From Phymatolithon calcareum (Eukaryota > Rhodophyta > Florideophyceae > Hapalidiales): 64,000 bases of DNA. Position 1 is the stretch's first letter, and the number at the start of each line of letters is the position of its first letter. This document shows, piece after piece, positions 40,024-51,963 of this stretch. The DNA is taken from contig OZ345367.1 in NCBI GenBank assembly GCA_977006965.1, forward strand, positions 248,001 to 312,000, read 5' to 3'. Position numbers and translations under genes: made by a program. The notes under the pieces were generated by a model that was not told the DNA's origin, did not search any database, and saw nothing but the letters and a program-made list of their open reading frames with translations.

Positions 40024-42171
40024 ATGGGTCTCAAGTCACTAGCTTTGGTGCTGCTCGCGACCCTGGCCGCAAACCTGGTCTTTGCAGAATGGGATCACCA
40101 AGCGCACGCCAAACCCGGCAAACCGTACCACTCCGTTGACTGGAATGGCGACGGAGGCGAGATAGTCACTCTTGATGCCACGGAAAGTCACTCCCATTAT
40201 TTTGACCATGGACCGCCGCCGAAGAGCGGTTTCATCGTCGGCTATCACTGGATCAGCGGGCACTCCGGCAATACGCTGATCAACACGAAAAGTCCAATTA
40301 TATCTGGCCGCTTTTCCAATGGCATTACTATCCTCAAACTCACTGTCACCGACAACATGGGCGATAAGGCTACCGACTGGACCTACGTCCAGGTACGCAA
40401 GCCGCACAAGTGGGAGAACAAGCCGCCCACTGTGAAGTCCATCGACCCCGAGTCTGGTCCACTTGCAGGTGGAACATCCATCACAATCAAAGGCTCCGAC
40501 TTTTACAACAATCCGAAGGTCCAATTTGGTGGTGCCGCTGTCGAATTCCGCGTAATTAGCGATGACGAAATTGTCGCAACTTCTCCGAAGGTCGACACTC
40601 TTGGACCTCAAGTTATCACTGTCACAAACGGATTCGGCAAAAGCACCCAGAATGTGGTGTACAACGTGACGAAGGAATCTGTCACACCAATTGCGTTCAA
40701 AGAGACGACCATCAAGGCGAAGGGCTCAAAGGGTTCCATCAATGACGCCGACTTTGTGCTGCCGGAGATCACGACCATCAAAATTGGTCCCGATGGCCGC
40801 TATTACGCCGGCTCGCGGGACGGTTTCATTTACAAATTCGCCATTAACCGCGACCTCGTCGTGGAAGAGTCATGCAAATCTGTCAAGGTCGGTAACCTAC
40901 GTTCCATTTTGGGCTTGGCTTTCCATCCGCACGAATGGAGTACGCCTCGCGCTTACATCTCGACCTCGATGTTGAGTTGGAAAAAGCACCCTGGAGGCAC
41001 GTGGGATAATGGCGACGTAGAGGTATGGACGTCGGTGGCGAGTGCGGAATGTATGTCGTTCTCACATACAATTATCACCGGATTGCCGGTTGCGAACAGT
41101 GACCACGGCGTGAATGCGCTTGAATTTGAGAACAACGGCGACTTGTTAATCGCAGTTGGTGGAACGACCAATGCTGGTGTCAACGTGAAAGGTAAAGCGG
41201 GCGGAATCCCAGAATCGCCTCTTAGCGGCGCGGTACTGGTGGCCAAGCTTTCATTGGGGACGAAGTTTGACGGAAAAATCATGTACGATCAGAATAAGGA
41301 CCCCGGAACGGCAAAAGTAGTATCCGGCAGTGTGGATGTGTTTGCAGCGGGGTTGCGCAACGTTTTCGGCATGATGCGACATACTAACAAGTTGATCTAC
41401 GCAATGGACAATGGGCCCAACGTCGGATATGGTCCAACAGCGACTGGGTGCAACTCTGTGGGACCATATCTTTCGTTCGCTGATAAGCTTCTCTTACTGA
41501 AGAAGGGCGCGTACTATGGACATCCGAACATCAATCGCGGGCGAACGGATGCACGGCAATGCATCTTCCGGAAGGGAGATACCAAGGGTTTGCCTGCAAA
41601 AACGTTTACGCCGCCGCTTGCCGTGGTGCCAAGTTCAACTAATGGGATCATGGAGTATACGGCGAACACGTTCGGTTTCCAATTGCGAGGAAATCTTCTC
41701 CTCAGCAAGCTTAGCTGGGGAAAAGCAGGTCAACTGTACCTCGTCATCTTATCGAATAAGGGACAGCAAGTAAGCCAAGGTCCTACCCCGTTTTTGAATG
41801 AGTCTGGTTTATCTATCGTTATGGGTACGTTTGGCGAGATCATTATGCCAAAGCTGGAGCAGAAGAGGGTTGTTGCCTATGTCCCTATCGACGAGAAGCA
41901 CGAAGCACTGCGGGTGATTGCAGTGACTCCGCGCCGCGGACCTGCAACCGGTGTGAATCCTGTGTTAATCACCGGGGATGGGTTCTGGGAAGGAGTGAAG
42001 ATATTCTTCAATGGTAAGGAGTGCCTCACGTACACATTGCGAACACGAGAAAGTGTTTGGTGTCAAGTACCACCCGGGGTGCCTGGTTCAATTGTTAGCG
42101 TCGTTGCGAAGCATGGCGAACGGTCGTCGAAAAAATCAGGACACAGCGATTACGAATACATGCTGTATTAA
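40024..42171 (+). CDS. secreted PKD/IPT-TIG and beta-propeller protein, paralog A
   Basis: 715 residues from ATG at 40024. Signal peptide 1-~21 (SLALVLLATLAANLVFA, cleavage before EWDHQ). Residues ~25-125 form a PKD-like immunoglobulin fold (VDWNGDGGEIVTLDATES... ILKLTVTDNMGDKA). An IPT/TIG domain follows at ~135-215 (PTVKSIDPESGPLAGGTSIT). Residues ~240-600 are a propeller of the sorbosone-dehydrogenase/NHL kind, with ITTIKIGPDGRYYAGSRDG, RSILGLAFHP, DVFAAGLRNVFGM and GYGPTATGC. A second IPT domain ends the protein (IAVTPRRGPATGVNPVLITG). By family it should act outside the cell in carbohydrate or surface binding; an oxidoreductase role is possible but no cofactor site is visible. An upstream ATG at 39947 opens a 31-codon frame overlapping the start. 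Paralog B is 15 kb downstream in the same orientation. Confidence 0.88.
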   Translation: MGLKSLALVLLATLAANLVFAEWDHQAHAKPGKPYHSVDWNGDGGEIVTLDATESHSHYFDHGPPPKSGFIVGYHWISGHSGNTLINTKSPIISGRFSNGITILKLTVTDNMGDKATDWTYVQVRKPHKWENKPPTVKSIDPESGPLAGGTSITIKGSDFYNNPKVQFGGAAVEFRVISDDEIVATSPKVDTLGPQVITVTNGFGKSTQNVVYNVTKESVTPIAFKETTIKAKGSKGSINDADFVLPEITTIKIGPDGRYYAGSRDGFIYKFAINRDLVVEESCKSVKVGNLRSILGLAFHPHEWSTPRAYISTSMLSWKKHPGGTWDNGDVEVWTSVASAECMSFSHTIITGLPVANSDHGVNALEFENNGDLLIAVGGTTNAGVNVKGKAGGIPESPLSGAVLVAKLSLGTKFDGKIMYDQNKDPGTAKVVSGSVDVFAAGLRNVFGMMRHTNKLIYAMDNGPNVGYGPTATGCNSVGPYLSFADKLLLLKKGAYYGHPNINRGRTDARQCIFRKGDTKGLPAKTFTPPLAVVPSSTNGIMEYTANTFGFQLRGNLLLSKLSWGKAGQLYLVILSNKGQQVSQGPTPFLNESGLSIVMGTFGEIIMPKLEQKRVVAYVPIDEKHEALRVIAVTPRRGPATGVNPVLITGDGFWEGVKIFFNGKECLTYTLRTRESVWCQVPPGVPGSIVSVVAKHGERSSKKSGHSDYEYMLY

Positions 42172-42361
42172 TTTGAAAAGAACATGTGCGACACGCATGG
42201 TCCGGTTGGCGATATTCGGTTCGCGTCAATCTTCGTCAGGCAAGCATATTTTTGTACCTTTCGTCTTGCAATTAACTCAAATGTAGATCTGAAATAAGCT
42301 TCGCATATATATTATAGAAGCGATGGCTGCTCGTAAACTAACCCCTGTGTTCCATCACGGC

Positions 42362-42427
42362 CATCGAGAACTTCTTTTTGAGTGGTACCTCCATCATGGA
42401 GGCACCACTCAAAAGATGTTCTCGATG
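42362..42427. repeat. foldback hairpin 190 bp downstream of paralog A
   Basis: ~31-bp arms beginning catcgagaac and ending gttctcgatg, with tgagtggt and accactca inside, around a 4-base centre. The paralogous site (~57487..57521) keeps only one arm. Confidence 0.85.
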
Positions 42428-42604
42428 ACTTGGTTCGGTGCACCTGACTTCGTCCCTGAACGAGATTATCGAAACGATGCAATTTCAAGGAACGCAGAAG
42501 AATGTGTATCGAACTATCAGTAGGGACGAAGATGAATGTCCTACGCGTGGAGGCGCAATGATATACAAGGAACCACGTGTACAATGCGGTTGGACCACAG
42601 CACA

Positions 42605-42690
42605 TTACAAGAAAACGGCTCGCCGATCCGCTAGTCTCAGCAATTTTCGCAAGTGTAAATTCTCATCTGCCCGATTTCTATTTCGCGAAG
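42605..42690 (-). pseudogene. relic of the 5' end of the Cys-rich gene
   Basis: Resembles 38585..38675: gaaaacggctcgccgatcc, caattttcgca, gtgtaaatt and cccgatttctatt are shared. On the minus strand it reads M-IYTCENC, then a stop. Only the leader and the first ~15-20 codons are present. Confidence 0.75.
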
Positions 42691-43040
42691 TTGGCAGGGC
42701 AAGGATACGAACTCTTTTTCTAATACATACGCAGAAGAAGTGGAGCTTGATGTCAAGCGCTTTTTTGCGGCAACGGCAGATAAGGTCCTCCGGAATAGGG
42801 TATTGCGAGAGAAGGAGATTTTGCTTATGCCTTTGTCCTCGCTCGTGCTCACTGTAGCTCATACGATTGACAGTAGCTATATTGCAGTATCCGCAGCTGT
42901 ACCAACAATTCCGAAGTAGATCTTGTTCAAAGTTAGCGGCTTTAGAAGAGCTGGGGACATCTGTGGGGTTCTGTGATGATACGGACTGGTATACCCGGGT
43001 ATTTGATCTCCAATTACGACAGAATAAACCCCTATATCGA
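42691..43040. other. intergenic region
   Basis: No gene or repeat recognised. Confidence 0.45.
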
Positions 43041-43146
43041 ATAGCGCTGAACATCTCGACTTGAAACAATGAGTTGGCCGTCGGGAGCATCGATTTCGTT
43101 CCCCAACGGCCAACTCATTGTTTCAAGTCGAGATATCCAGCGTTAT
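43041..43146. mobile_element. foldback/MITE-like element 1
   Basis: A nearly complete palindrome of ~106 bp. Outer ends agcgctg.../...cagcgt and inner 33-bp arms (atctcgacttgaaacaatga and complement) have one mismatch in the inner arms. The loop contains atcgattt. Confidence 0.8.
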
Positions 43147-43164
43147 TCCATCTAGGGCTTTCTT

Positions 43165-43339
43165 AGCGCTGGATATTTCGACTTGAAACAATGAGTTGGT
43201 CCTTGGGAATATCGATTTCGTCCCCCAACTTGATAATTCGCGAGAACTGCTTGACGTCTTGCGTTTCACCAAATTGAGGAACGAAATCGATGTTCCCAAC
43301 GGCCAACTCATTGTTTTAAGTTGAAAAATCCAACCTTAT
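43165..43339. mobile_element. foldback/MITE-like element 2
   Basis: 51-bp arms at 43171..43221 and 43281..43331, the same family as element 1 (cttgaaacaatgagttgg), about 8 mismatches between arms, and a ~59-bp unique loop. It is directly adjacent to element 1. Confidence 0.8.
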
Positions 43340-45569
43340 CAGTTGAATCGCCGTTTCGCACAAAGGACATACAACAACCCATTATCCCAAAGCGAAAACA
43401 ACCCATCAACTTGAATCGAAACATTCATAAAGGCCATCGTCAGCATGGTTTTCAGTTTCGTGATACTACGTTTTCTTGATAGGATTATTAGTGACATAGT
43501 TACTGTGGTTGATCACTCGATTTAAGTTCATGCGACGGAAGGTTGTGTCATTCATAGCATTGAGACATTTTTTTGTTCCGATATGAAGAAGTATTTTTCA
43601 AATATGTCGTCGTTGAATCACTGTTGATATCTGTTGCCGAGATTGCACAGTTTATGTTCAAGTCTTCTGGAAAAAGGGCGCAGAGGCGCGACATCAAGCT
43701 CAATAAACGTCAGAGATTCGATACATAGAAGGTTATTTATTCATTAGAAAAATGTAGAAGCGTTTCTTTAAGATAAAAATATTTTGACTGCACTCGAATA
43801 TGGCTTCTTTAGACATGGAGGCCCCTGGATATGACTAATAGACGATGAAAAAGATTCCAAGTCCTCATTGTTATTCATAGCACGTTTTGCCGCTTTGAAC
43901 TGGAACATTCATTGCCAGGCTCTATTCTATAGAAGCTCCTGGCCTGTTAGTAATTCATTCATCAGAAGACAAAGTTCGTTGCAGAACGAGTATGTAGAGC
44001 TTGCTGCAGATAAATCGGGGATGATCGACATATTTTGGAAGAGTCTGGCTATCCCGCGGAACATGTATTCTGCTCATCCACAATGAAAGCTATCACGACA
44101 TATCCAGTGAGTCTACTAGTTTTTCAACAGTTTTTCTAGTCCCCGCGGACGGCAACGTTCTGATTTCTGGCAGGAAAAGCAGAATATATCGTCTGCCAGA
44201 GCGGATCAGACTGTTACAAACAGCTCTGGACATGCAATGAACTACCAATGGACGATACAATCCTCATGGGAGGTATAATGCGAAACGTTGTTCGCCATGA
44301 TCGAGTTTCACATTGACTCATTGAAGAATTTTGTGAACGAAAACTTCTCGGTAATTCAGGACTTCCTTGAGCGTCTTAAGTCATGTGGAGTACCAGAGAC
44401 TTGGTTTTCAAGTGCGTTGCGTAGAAAATAACAAAGGTCATTGTCACTTTTGTCTTTTTTTCGCGGCTTCGGGTAGATCTGGAAAGGGCACCGATATTCA
44501 GATTATAATGTACTTCGGCGAATATACTCGTGCCAGATCTCGAACCTCGACGGGGGTTGATATCTTTAATTTGAAATTGTGGATAGTGACGGAGATTGGA
44601 CTGGCAGCATGTCAGATCTGCCAAAAAGGACTCAATACATACTTTCCTGGTGACAAAGAAGCATCATTGGACTAATTAGCAGAACCAGCGACATTACCTG
44701 AAGGCAGTTCCTCTTCTCAATAATTAGGAGAACATCTGGAACAGGACGGATATTGTATGGCTATGTCAACGGAAGAGACCAAACAACAGTTTGTACGTCA
44801 TCATCACCAATTGTCAGATCAGTGGAGGAAGGTCGCACCTGTGATAGAATACATCTACCAGAACGGGGAAGACCCTTTAGCCAACAGTTTGAAAAGCTTT
44901 GTATTTCCCGTAAATCGGACGGATACGTGTTTTCGGTAGTTTCCTTAACCTTAGCCGAGCGCCAAGAGCCATTAGGATAGATGGCTTCAACGAAGTCCTT
45001 GTATACGTACAATGTTTTGCAATGCAAGTTTAGTTTCTGAATGCTCTATTTGTATGCCAGGCATAAATAAAGAGAGAATTGAAGCGCCAAGTATTTGATT
45101 ACCGGAGAATTCTCCGACGTAATCAGTAATGCGCATTTCACGTGAGGAGATCGATAGTTGGTTCTAGACATGGTTACTAATTGAATTCACAGTAGTTAGG
45201 GCACGAGGAATGTATCTGGAGATTCGCAGAGAGGTCTTGCGATTCAGAGCGGACTTTGTATTGCTCCGAATTGCAAAGCGCATTTCGAACTTTCCTCTTT
45301 TTCTCGTCAATATGCATGTTCTTGTCTCCGCCACTCGATATTTCACTTCTGAAGAAGAACGTTTAGCAATGGCTGGAGTTAAGTTCTTTTTTATTTGTGG
45401 CCGATATAATTAACTATTCATCTGTCTTAAAATCATCTACAGCTGGGTAGTAATCGCATTCGACGCATTGAGCGATCATATTCAGGTCTTCTTCTAGTCC
45501 TGATGCGATTTTGGCCGAAAATTCGTTAACGATAAGAACCTTTCGCTTGGCGACCCTCTTTCCACAGAG

Positions 45570-45752
45570 ACAAGCAACCGCAGCGCTGTAGCTGCAGTTG
45601 CATATTGTTCCTTCTTTATGTTTGCCCGTCAGCTCCTAGATGGAGCTGACGGGACTACTTATTACTACTCTATCGGTGATCAGTCCACGGCTATGACTAA
45701 GTAGCTATACATTACAGTATCTAGTTACAGTGCACTAACGCATGGTATGACA
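45570..45752. repeat. ~185-bp dispersed repeat with conserved hairpin, copy 2
   Basis: Homologous to 39104..39290. The hairpin cccgtcagctcc-tagat-complement is at 45625..45653, identical to copy 1. Flanks share gcagcgctgtagctgcagtt and agttacagtgcactaacgca. Confidence 0.85.
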
Positions 45753-46673
45753 GTATGAAACATTCGAACGCGTGCATATATATGTTCTGCCAAGTATGAT
45801 TATCAATCAAGTTTAATTAAAATTAAAATTTTTAAATAACTCTTCTGGTCCACTGATGGTCTATATTGATTACATTACCCTAATTTATGAAACGTTCCTT
45901 AATATTCATAATTGTGATACCAATAGCACTACTGCTTGCACTGCGGTAAACGGACGAATTTAAATGTGTGCCATCTCCAAATACTACAAGAAATGCGATG
46001 TCATATTTTGTGGTAAAGTTTGATCCAAGCCCGAAGTGTTTTGAAAAGCTTTGGAGTTCCTTCTTTTCGATTGTCTTGATGCTCCTCGCGACCCGGTTGG
46101 ATTTTTCTAAAGTTGATTCAAGGTCTCAAGGAGTTTATGTATAAGCGAGAAGACTGGCACAACACTCTCCCTTTTAGGGTTTTTCGAAACTGATCGTGTC
46201 GACCATCAAGATACAAGTATTTTACGGCTTTGTTGCAATCCATTTCCATTTCGGCTTATTTTCAGGACCGCTTTCGTTTCGAACTCTCTTGAATATATGT
46301 TTGCGCGCTGAAAACGAAATTAATCGGCACCCTGTCAAGGCTCTTGTACAGTTCTTCTCCGTACTTTGTTCAAATACCTTCATCTCTTAACAATATTCCT
46401 TAATCAAAACAAATTTGGTTCTTCTCTTTCCTCTCCGGATCTATCAACAATCTGATCGTTCTCTCTGGTGTGTAAATATCCATTTGATCATTGTACCATT
46501 TGTCTTCAAACATTGAACATTAACATGGGTGACTATCAGCAAGAAGATAGAAAGTGAAGTCAGAGGGATTTCTTTCAGTCACAGACGTGCTTCGAAAAGA
46601 AAGCGAAACATATTCACAATTTCCCCGTCAGCCGTAGAACAAATATATTTCCCCTTTTCAATGCTAGAGTGAT

Positions 46674-47012
46674 TCAGAGAATACCTGGAACCACTGGACC
46701 GCAGAATATTTCGGAGAGAAAACCAGCGTGCCTCGCAGTACTCTTCTGGCTGTAGCCCGTTGCAGTAGACTTGAAAATGTTGTGGGCTTGCATATCGCCT
46801 TCAGTGAACACTTGTTGGACACGCTTCTTCGAAAGATCTCGAAACGTTCGAAATAGAGCATTTTCATAGGCGAAGTTCTCGACAAGCTTCATATCAGTAA
46901 TATTTTGCAAAGCGGATGACAGCATCGACCCCATGGGCAGAATCAATTGCTCTTCTTCGTAAATCTCAGCCATGTCTAAATCGACATTCGGAAGTAAAGT
47001 GGCGTGCGGCAT
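46674..47012 (-). CDS. possible small hypothetical protein
   Basis: 112 residues from ATG at 47012, open upstream to a TTG at 47075. The composition looks coding (DLDMAEIYEEEQLILPMG, YENALFRTFRDLSKKRVQQ) but no family is recognised. It may be an exon or fragment of a larger gene broken near the retrotransposon insertion. Confidence 0.3.
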   Translation of the reverse strand: MPHATLLPNVDLDMAEIYEEEQLILPMGSMLSSALQNITDMKLVENFAYENALFRTFRDLSKKRVQQVFTEGDMQAHNIFKSTATGYSQKSTARHAGFLSEIFCGPVVPGIL

Positions 47013-47456
47013 GGTTGATTGAACGGAGACTTCAGGGATCCGGGACGACTTCTTACATTTCTGGACGGTGCCCAATCAAAAGCATATCATGTGGCCATTC
47101 GATAAAGCTACACGTCTTTCAGTTGGAACAAGAAGTTGTTTTCAAATCATTTCCTGTATCATGAAGCAAATGCTGATTTCATTAGAGCTCGCAGACATAC
47201 GATTTCTTACCTGAAACTTCAAAAATAATTGATTTCTATCAATTTTCATGGCTATTCTGATCTATTACGCACAAGTGGACAGTATATAGGACGCACAGCG
47301 TGAGAACACTAAAGCATCTCACTAGCATCATAAGCAGACTCTCCGCATTGTTCTCATCCAGCGAAATCGTACCCGGGATGGAAGATGGAGAACAGTACCT
47401 TTCTTGAAGAGCTTCCACAAATGTACAGCATACAGCAGTATCTTTCGAGCTTCAGG

Positions 47457-47865
47457 TGTTGGAAGGTTAGTTGTTGTGTGTTGTTTCCTCGGTTTATTCA
47501 ATCGGCCGACCTCAGATCCTGGTTATATGGACCTGTGGATCGGTTCCAAACTTGATCAAATGTGTTATGATAGTACTTTGACGACGGTGAGTCTAATTAT
47601 TGCAATTACCCTAGTAATTAGCTATCATAATCTTGTCATATTGTAGGACACATGTTCTAGACTAAAATTCATCATTTTTGATACTGAATCAGGGGTATGA
47701 GTATCGTACTCCAATCATATACTGACACGTGTGTTGACCATTCTTGGTCTCTCCATGTTTCTAGACACCTTGTCAAACACCTTGAAACGTGTACACGTGG
47801 ACCGAGATCACCACTTAATAATAAAGTGTGCCACGACTAGAGCATCAAGTGGCGCACTTGCAATA
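47457..47865 (-). repeat. copia 3' LTR
   Basis: 409 bp; differs from 53143..53551 at eight positions by my count (~98% identity). Confidence 0.96.
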
Positions 47866-47876
47866 CTCCCCCTTGA
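47866..47876 (-). promoter_or_regulatory. copia polypurine tract
   Basis: On the minus strand, AAGGGGGAG lies directly against the 3' LTR, the expected plus-strand primer position. Confidence 0.85.
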
Positions 47877-47886
47877 TCGAATGATA

Positions 47887-50800
47887 TCATTGTATTCTCT
47901 TGCAAAGTCCCATTTCTTGCGCAAAGCTGTTAACCTTGATACGGTCCAGCGGCTTGGTCAGCGCGTCGGCCATCATGGAGTCGGTTTCGCAGTACTTGAA
48001 CTCTACTTGACCAGCCGCAACGACATCTCGTACATAATGGTACTGGATATCAATGTGCTTATTCCGCTGAGTAATCGCTGTGTTCCGACCGGTTGCAATT
48101 GCAGCTTGACTATCCGTGTAGAGCACCATCGGCATAGGACTCTTCATACCAAGTACATCCCCGACGAGTCGAGAAATCCAAACGGCTTCCTTGTCCGCTG
48201 CACAAGAAGCAATGTATTCCGCTTCGCAGGTTGATGTCACAACTATAGTCTGTTTCTTGGACTTCCAGCTTATAGCTCCCCCTGCGTGTAATAATACGTA
48301 TCCGCTTGTAGATCGACGAGTCATTTGGCATCCCGCCCAATCCGAGTCCGTATAGCCGATAGGAGCCATGCTTGTGTCTGTGCCGAAGAGAATTCCATAG
48401 TCTCGAGTTCCCAAAATGTACCTAAGCACACGCTTGACGGCAATCCAGTGACACTTGAGGGGGCTCTCGCAGAACGATGACAACTTCCCAACAGCGTCCG
48501 ATATATCCGGGCGAGTGCCGACCATGAGATACAGCAAACTTCCGATGGCAGGACGATACGGGACTTCGGCGGAAACAGATTCGAAGATGTCGATCTTGTC
48601 AGCAGAAGTGCTCTTCTTGGAAGTCTCCATTGGGGTAGGCACTGGTTTAGCGTTTTCCATACAAAACCTTTTCAGAACTGCCTCCGTGTACACTGATTGT
48701 GATAGATGTATAGTTCGAAGAGTGCGATTGCGACGAATCTCAAGTCCAAGGCACAAGCTCGCTTCTCCTAAGTCCTTCATCTCAAACCGCTGGTTAAGCT
48801 CCCCCTTGATCCAACCAATCGTTAACTTGTCGTTCCCCGCAATAAGCAAATCATCAACATAAAGTGCGACGATGATGATGCTGTTTGACGTGTGGCGCAC
48901 GTACAGACAAGGATCATTTGGGCTGCTGGTGAAGCCAAGCTCTCCGATAAGGAACTCATCGATCTTCGCATGCCACTGCCGAGGAGCCTGCTTTAATCAG
49001 TAGAGTGCTTTGAGCAGCTTACATTCTAGTTCGGGACGTTTGGGATCTCGAAAGCCGGCCGGAACCTCCATGTATATTTCCTCGTCAAGATCTCCAGGCA
49101 AGAACGCCGTAACAACATCCATTTGGTTAAGCTCTACGTCATGGACAGCCACCGTCGCAAGCAGGATACGAATCGAGGTGAATTTGACGACTGGGGCATA
49201 AGCTTCACTGTAATCCACCCCATGCACCTGTCGGAACCCTTTCGCGACGATACGAACTTTTGGGCCTGTATCCTTGACTTTGAATACATACTTGCACGGA
49301 AGCACGTTCATGCCAAACTTACGAGGTACGAGTGTCCAGGTCTTGTTCCGAAGAAAGGATGAGTGGTCTTTTTCAATTGCAGGAGACCAAAAGTCAAGAT
49401 TTTTCGATGAAGTGGCAGCCTTAAAAGTCTGCGGGACTTCATGGGATGACAGAGCAGTTTCGGATGCGAGATTGACGGACTCAAAAGCGAGCATGGACGT
49501 GTGCGAAGAGGCATTCCAGAAGTCACTTGGTGTCCTGGACACGCGGGCAGATCGACGAAGGACAGGTTTTGCCGTCATTCTAGAGATGGAATCAGAATCA
49601 GGTGTAGAGCCAGGCTCATTCACGGATTCAGCATTCTGAGACTGGAAATTATTATTTTCAGCCCTCTCTTCGTCCTCTGCGAGTGTGTCGTTGGCGTCGA
49701 TGCCGGTCTCAGAGATCTTAATATCATCTGGTTCTACAATTTTGAGAGGAAGATTCGCATCAACTTGACAATTTTCGTATTCTGCTTCATCGAACGTCAC
49801 ATCTCTTGAAAGAATCACCTTCCTGGAGATCGTATCCCAGAACTTATACCCCTTAGACGAGACCGAGTATCCCAGCATAATGGCTTCGCGAGTACGACTA
49901 TCGAGTTTCTTAACTTTCCTCTTCGGTATCACGTACAAGCACTTGGCGCCAAATACACGCAGGTGCCCCAAGTCGGGAGCGGCACCCATCCATACGTGAT
50001 GGGGGGTCGAGCTTGAAGGAAGTCCTCTTGACGTAACTCGATTGCGGACGTACACTGCCGTTGCCAACGCCTCAGCCCAGAACTTCTTCTCGATGCCTCT
50101 GTGATGAAGCATCGAACGCACTAAGTTTAGAAGTGTGCGGTTCATGCGCTCAGCCACCCCATTTTGTTGAGGGGTGTAGGCGACAGTGAGCTGATGACGA
50201 ATGCCGTGCTCTTCGAGATATGCCTTGAAGTCGTTGGACAGGTCCTCGCCTCCATTATCAGTCCGAAGAGCTTTGATCTTAGGTGCCGCTGAGAATTGCT
50301 GCACGTTTAAGTTCTTAAGCTTTCTAGCGGTATGGGTTTCAGCATACTTGTGAAACGTTTGAAAGCATTCAAAGCTCTCCGACTTCTTTCGCATGGTATA
50401 CACCGTAGTCCATTTGGAGTGATCATCGATGAATGTGATGAAATACTGAGAACCTCCAAGAGATGGAATATCGATGGGACCAAGAACGACGGAATGCACA
50501 AGATCGAGAACACTGTCGGAGCGGGAGCTACTTGACTTCGGGATAGGAGCACGATGACCTTTACCCGCAAGGCAGCCTTGGCATGGATGTTTAGAATCTG
50601 GACGGGATGCAATGTCTACACCTTTTACCACCCCATGGCGAACCATATCGGCGATTCCAGAAGGGTGAACATGAGCAAGACGTTCATGCCATAGCTGTAG
50701 ACTGGCAAGGCAAGAAACTTCGGTACTAGCGATGTGATTAAAAAGGTCGAGAGCATATAGACTCTTGCGAACGGTACCTGTTGCAATCGTCTGGTCATGT

Positions 50801-51963
50801 GCTTTAACATAGCATCGACCTCTTTTGAAAGTTATCCCATATCCATATTCGTCCATTTTCGAAACAGAGAGTAGAGAGTATCCGAAGTCTGGTATATGCA
50901 GTACGTCTTTGAGTTTATACTTGGACTATTTTCCCTTGACGTTAAGCATAATAATGGCATCACCCTTTCCAGCAATTTTGGCCTGAGCTCTGGTTCCCAT
51001 TTCAGCAGTTGAAGATAATTCCTTGCATGTGCAGAAGATAGCGCGATCGAATGTCATGTGTGACGTGGATCCAGAATCAATAATCCATGACTGCGACTTG
51101 TCGGAAATGTCAGCGTTTTGAATCTTCGCCATGAGGCAGACGTAGTCGGAGTCAGACATGACACGGACAGGCTCGGTCTCATCGCTCACAAATGCAGATG
51201 GTTTCGATGGCTTCTGATTTCGACGTTTATATCCCACTGGCGCAAGATGTGGGAACTTGACCCAACACCTGAGCGAGGGGTGACCTGATCTATTGCAATG
51301 GTCGCAATAATCACGAATATGAGATCCATCACGTCTAGTCGTCACCAATGCTGCTGTTTCAGACTTAACATTTGCGGCTTCAATTCGCGTGTTCATACGC
51401 TGCTCTTCCTGCAAAAGTCGGCTCTTTACAAATTAGAGAGAAAATGACTCGTCATCGTTCCCGAGGGCATCAAGTGCACTGATCAGACTGTCTTACCTAT
51501 CTGGAAGACCATTAAGCACAGCCATCGACATTTCCTTATCGTCGATTTCGAAACCCATTGACTTGAGGGTGGAGGCAAGCTGGCGAATTCGGTTTGTGTA
51601 GGGTAGAATTTTCTCATCTTCGAGCATTGTGGCGGCATAGAACTTTCGACGAGCGACCAATTTGTTCAGAAGGGTATGACGCTCAAAGATGTTAAGAATC
51701 GCCTGCCACATTTCCTTAGCCGTTTCAACGTCTTGCACGTGTTCGAGATGTTCGTCCGATAGAGATAGACCGATAACAGCCTTTGCCTTGTTATCGTTTC
51801 GACGCCATTCCTTGAATTCGTTCGAGTCCCGTGCAGGTGGATCGTCCTCGACGTATTCATCGAGCTCGCGGGAAGATAGTACTAGCTGAATTTTCTGTTT
51901 CCAAGCGTGGAAATTGGTTTCATTGAGTTTTTCAACCTTCAGTGTTCCTTGCGAGTTGTCCAT
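47887..51963 (-). pseudogene. copia gag-pol polyprotein, broken
   Basis: A single frame from ATG at 51963 (MDNSQGTLKVEKLNETNFHA) to the stop at 47887. Gag has a UBN2-like domain (EMWQAILNIFERH, MAVLNGLPD) and a zinc knuckle CDHCNRSGHPSLRC. Protease is WIIDSGSTSHM. Integrase has the HHCC part (LWHERLAHVHPSG, PCQGCLAGK), RTDNGGE and YTPQQNGVAERMNR. RT has MDVVTAFLPGDLDEEIYMEV and YVDDLL. RNase H ends with ADALTKPL. Stops occur at 51493-51495 and 51433-51435 (TAA), 50926-50928 (TAG) and 48997-48999 (TGA). The first catalytic Asp of integrase is Val (HSVVLGP, codon at 50488-50490). Confidence 0.95.

Larger units (their letters stand above)
39428..42490 (+). repeat. segmental duplication, copy A (IPT/propeller gene and flanks)
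   Basis: Colinear with ~54585..57580. Upstream landmarks are aaatttctgcaccg, aacagaagggcag and ggatgtgctcaccgcagag. The downstream landmark is tcgtaaactaacccct. The coding part is the most conserved portion. Confidence 0.88.
43340..47456. other. gene-poor, AT-rich region
   Basis: No recognised gene apart from the weak frame at 46674..47012 and the repeat at 45570..45752. Plus-strand and minus-strand frames at 44757-45027 and 45164-45413 overlap each other and show no family motif. Confidence 0.45.
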
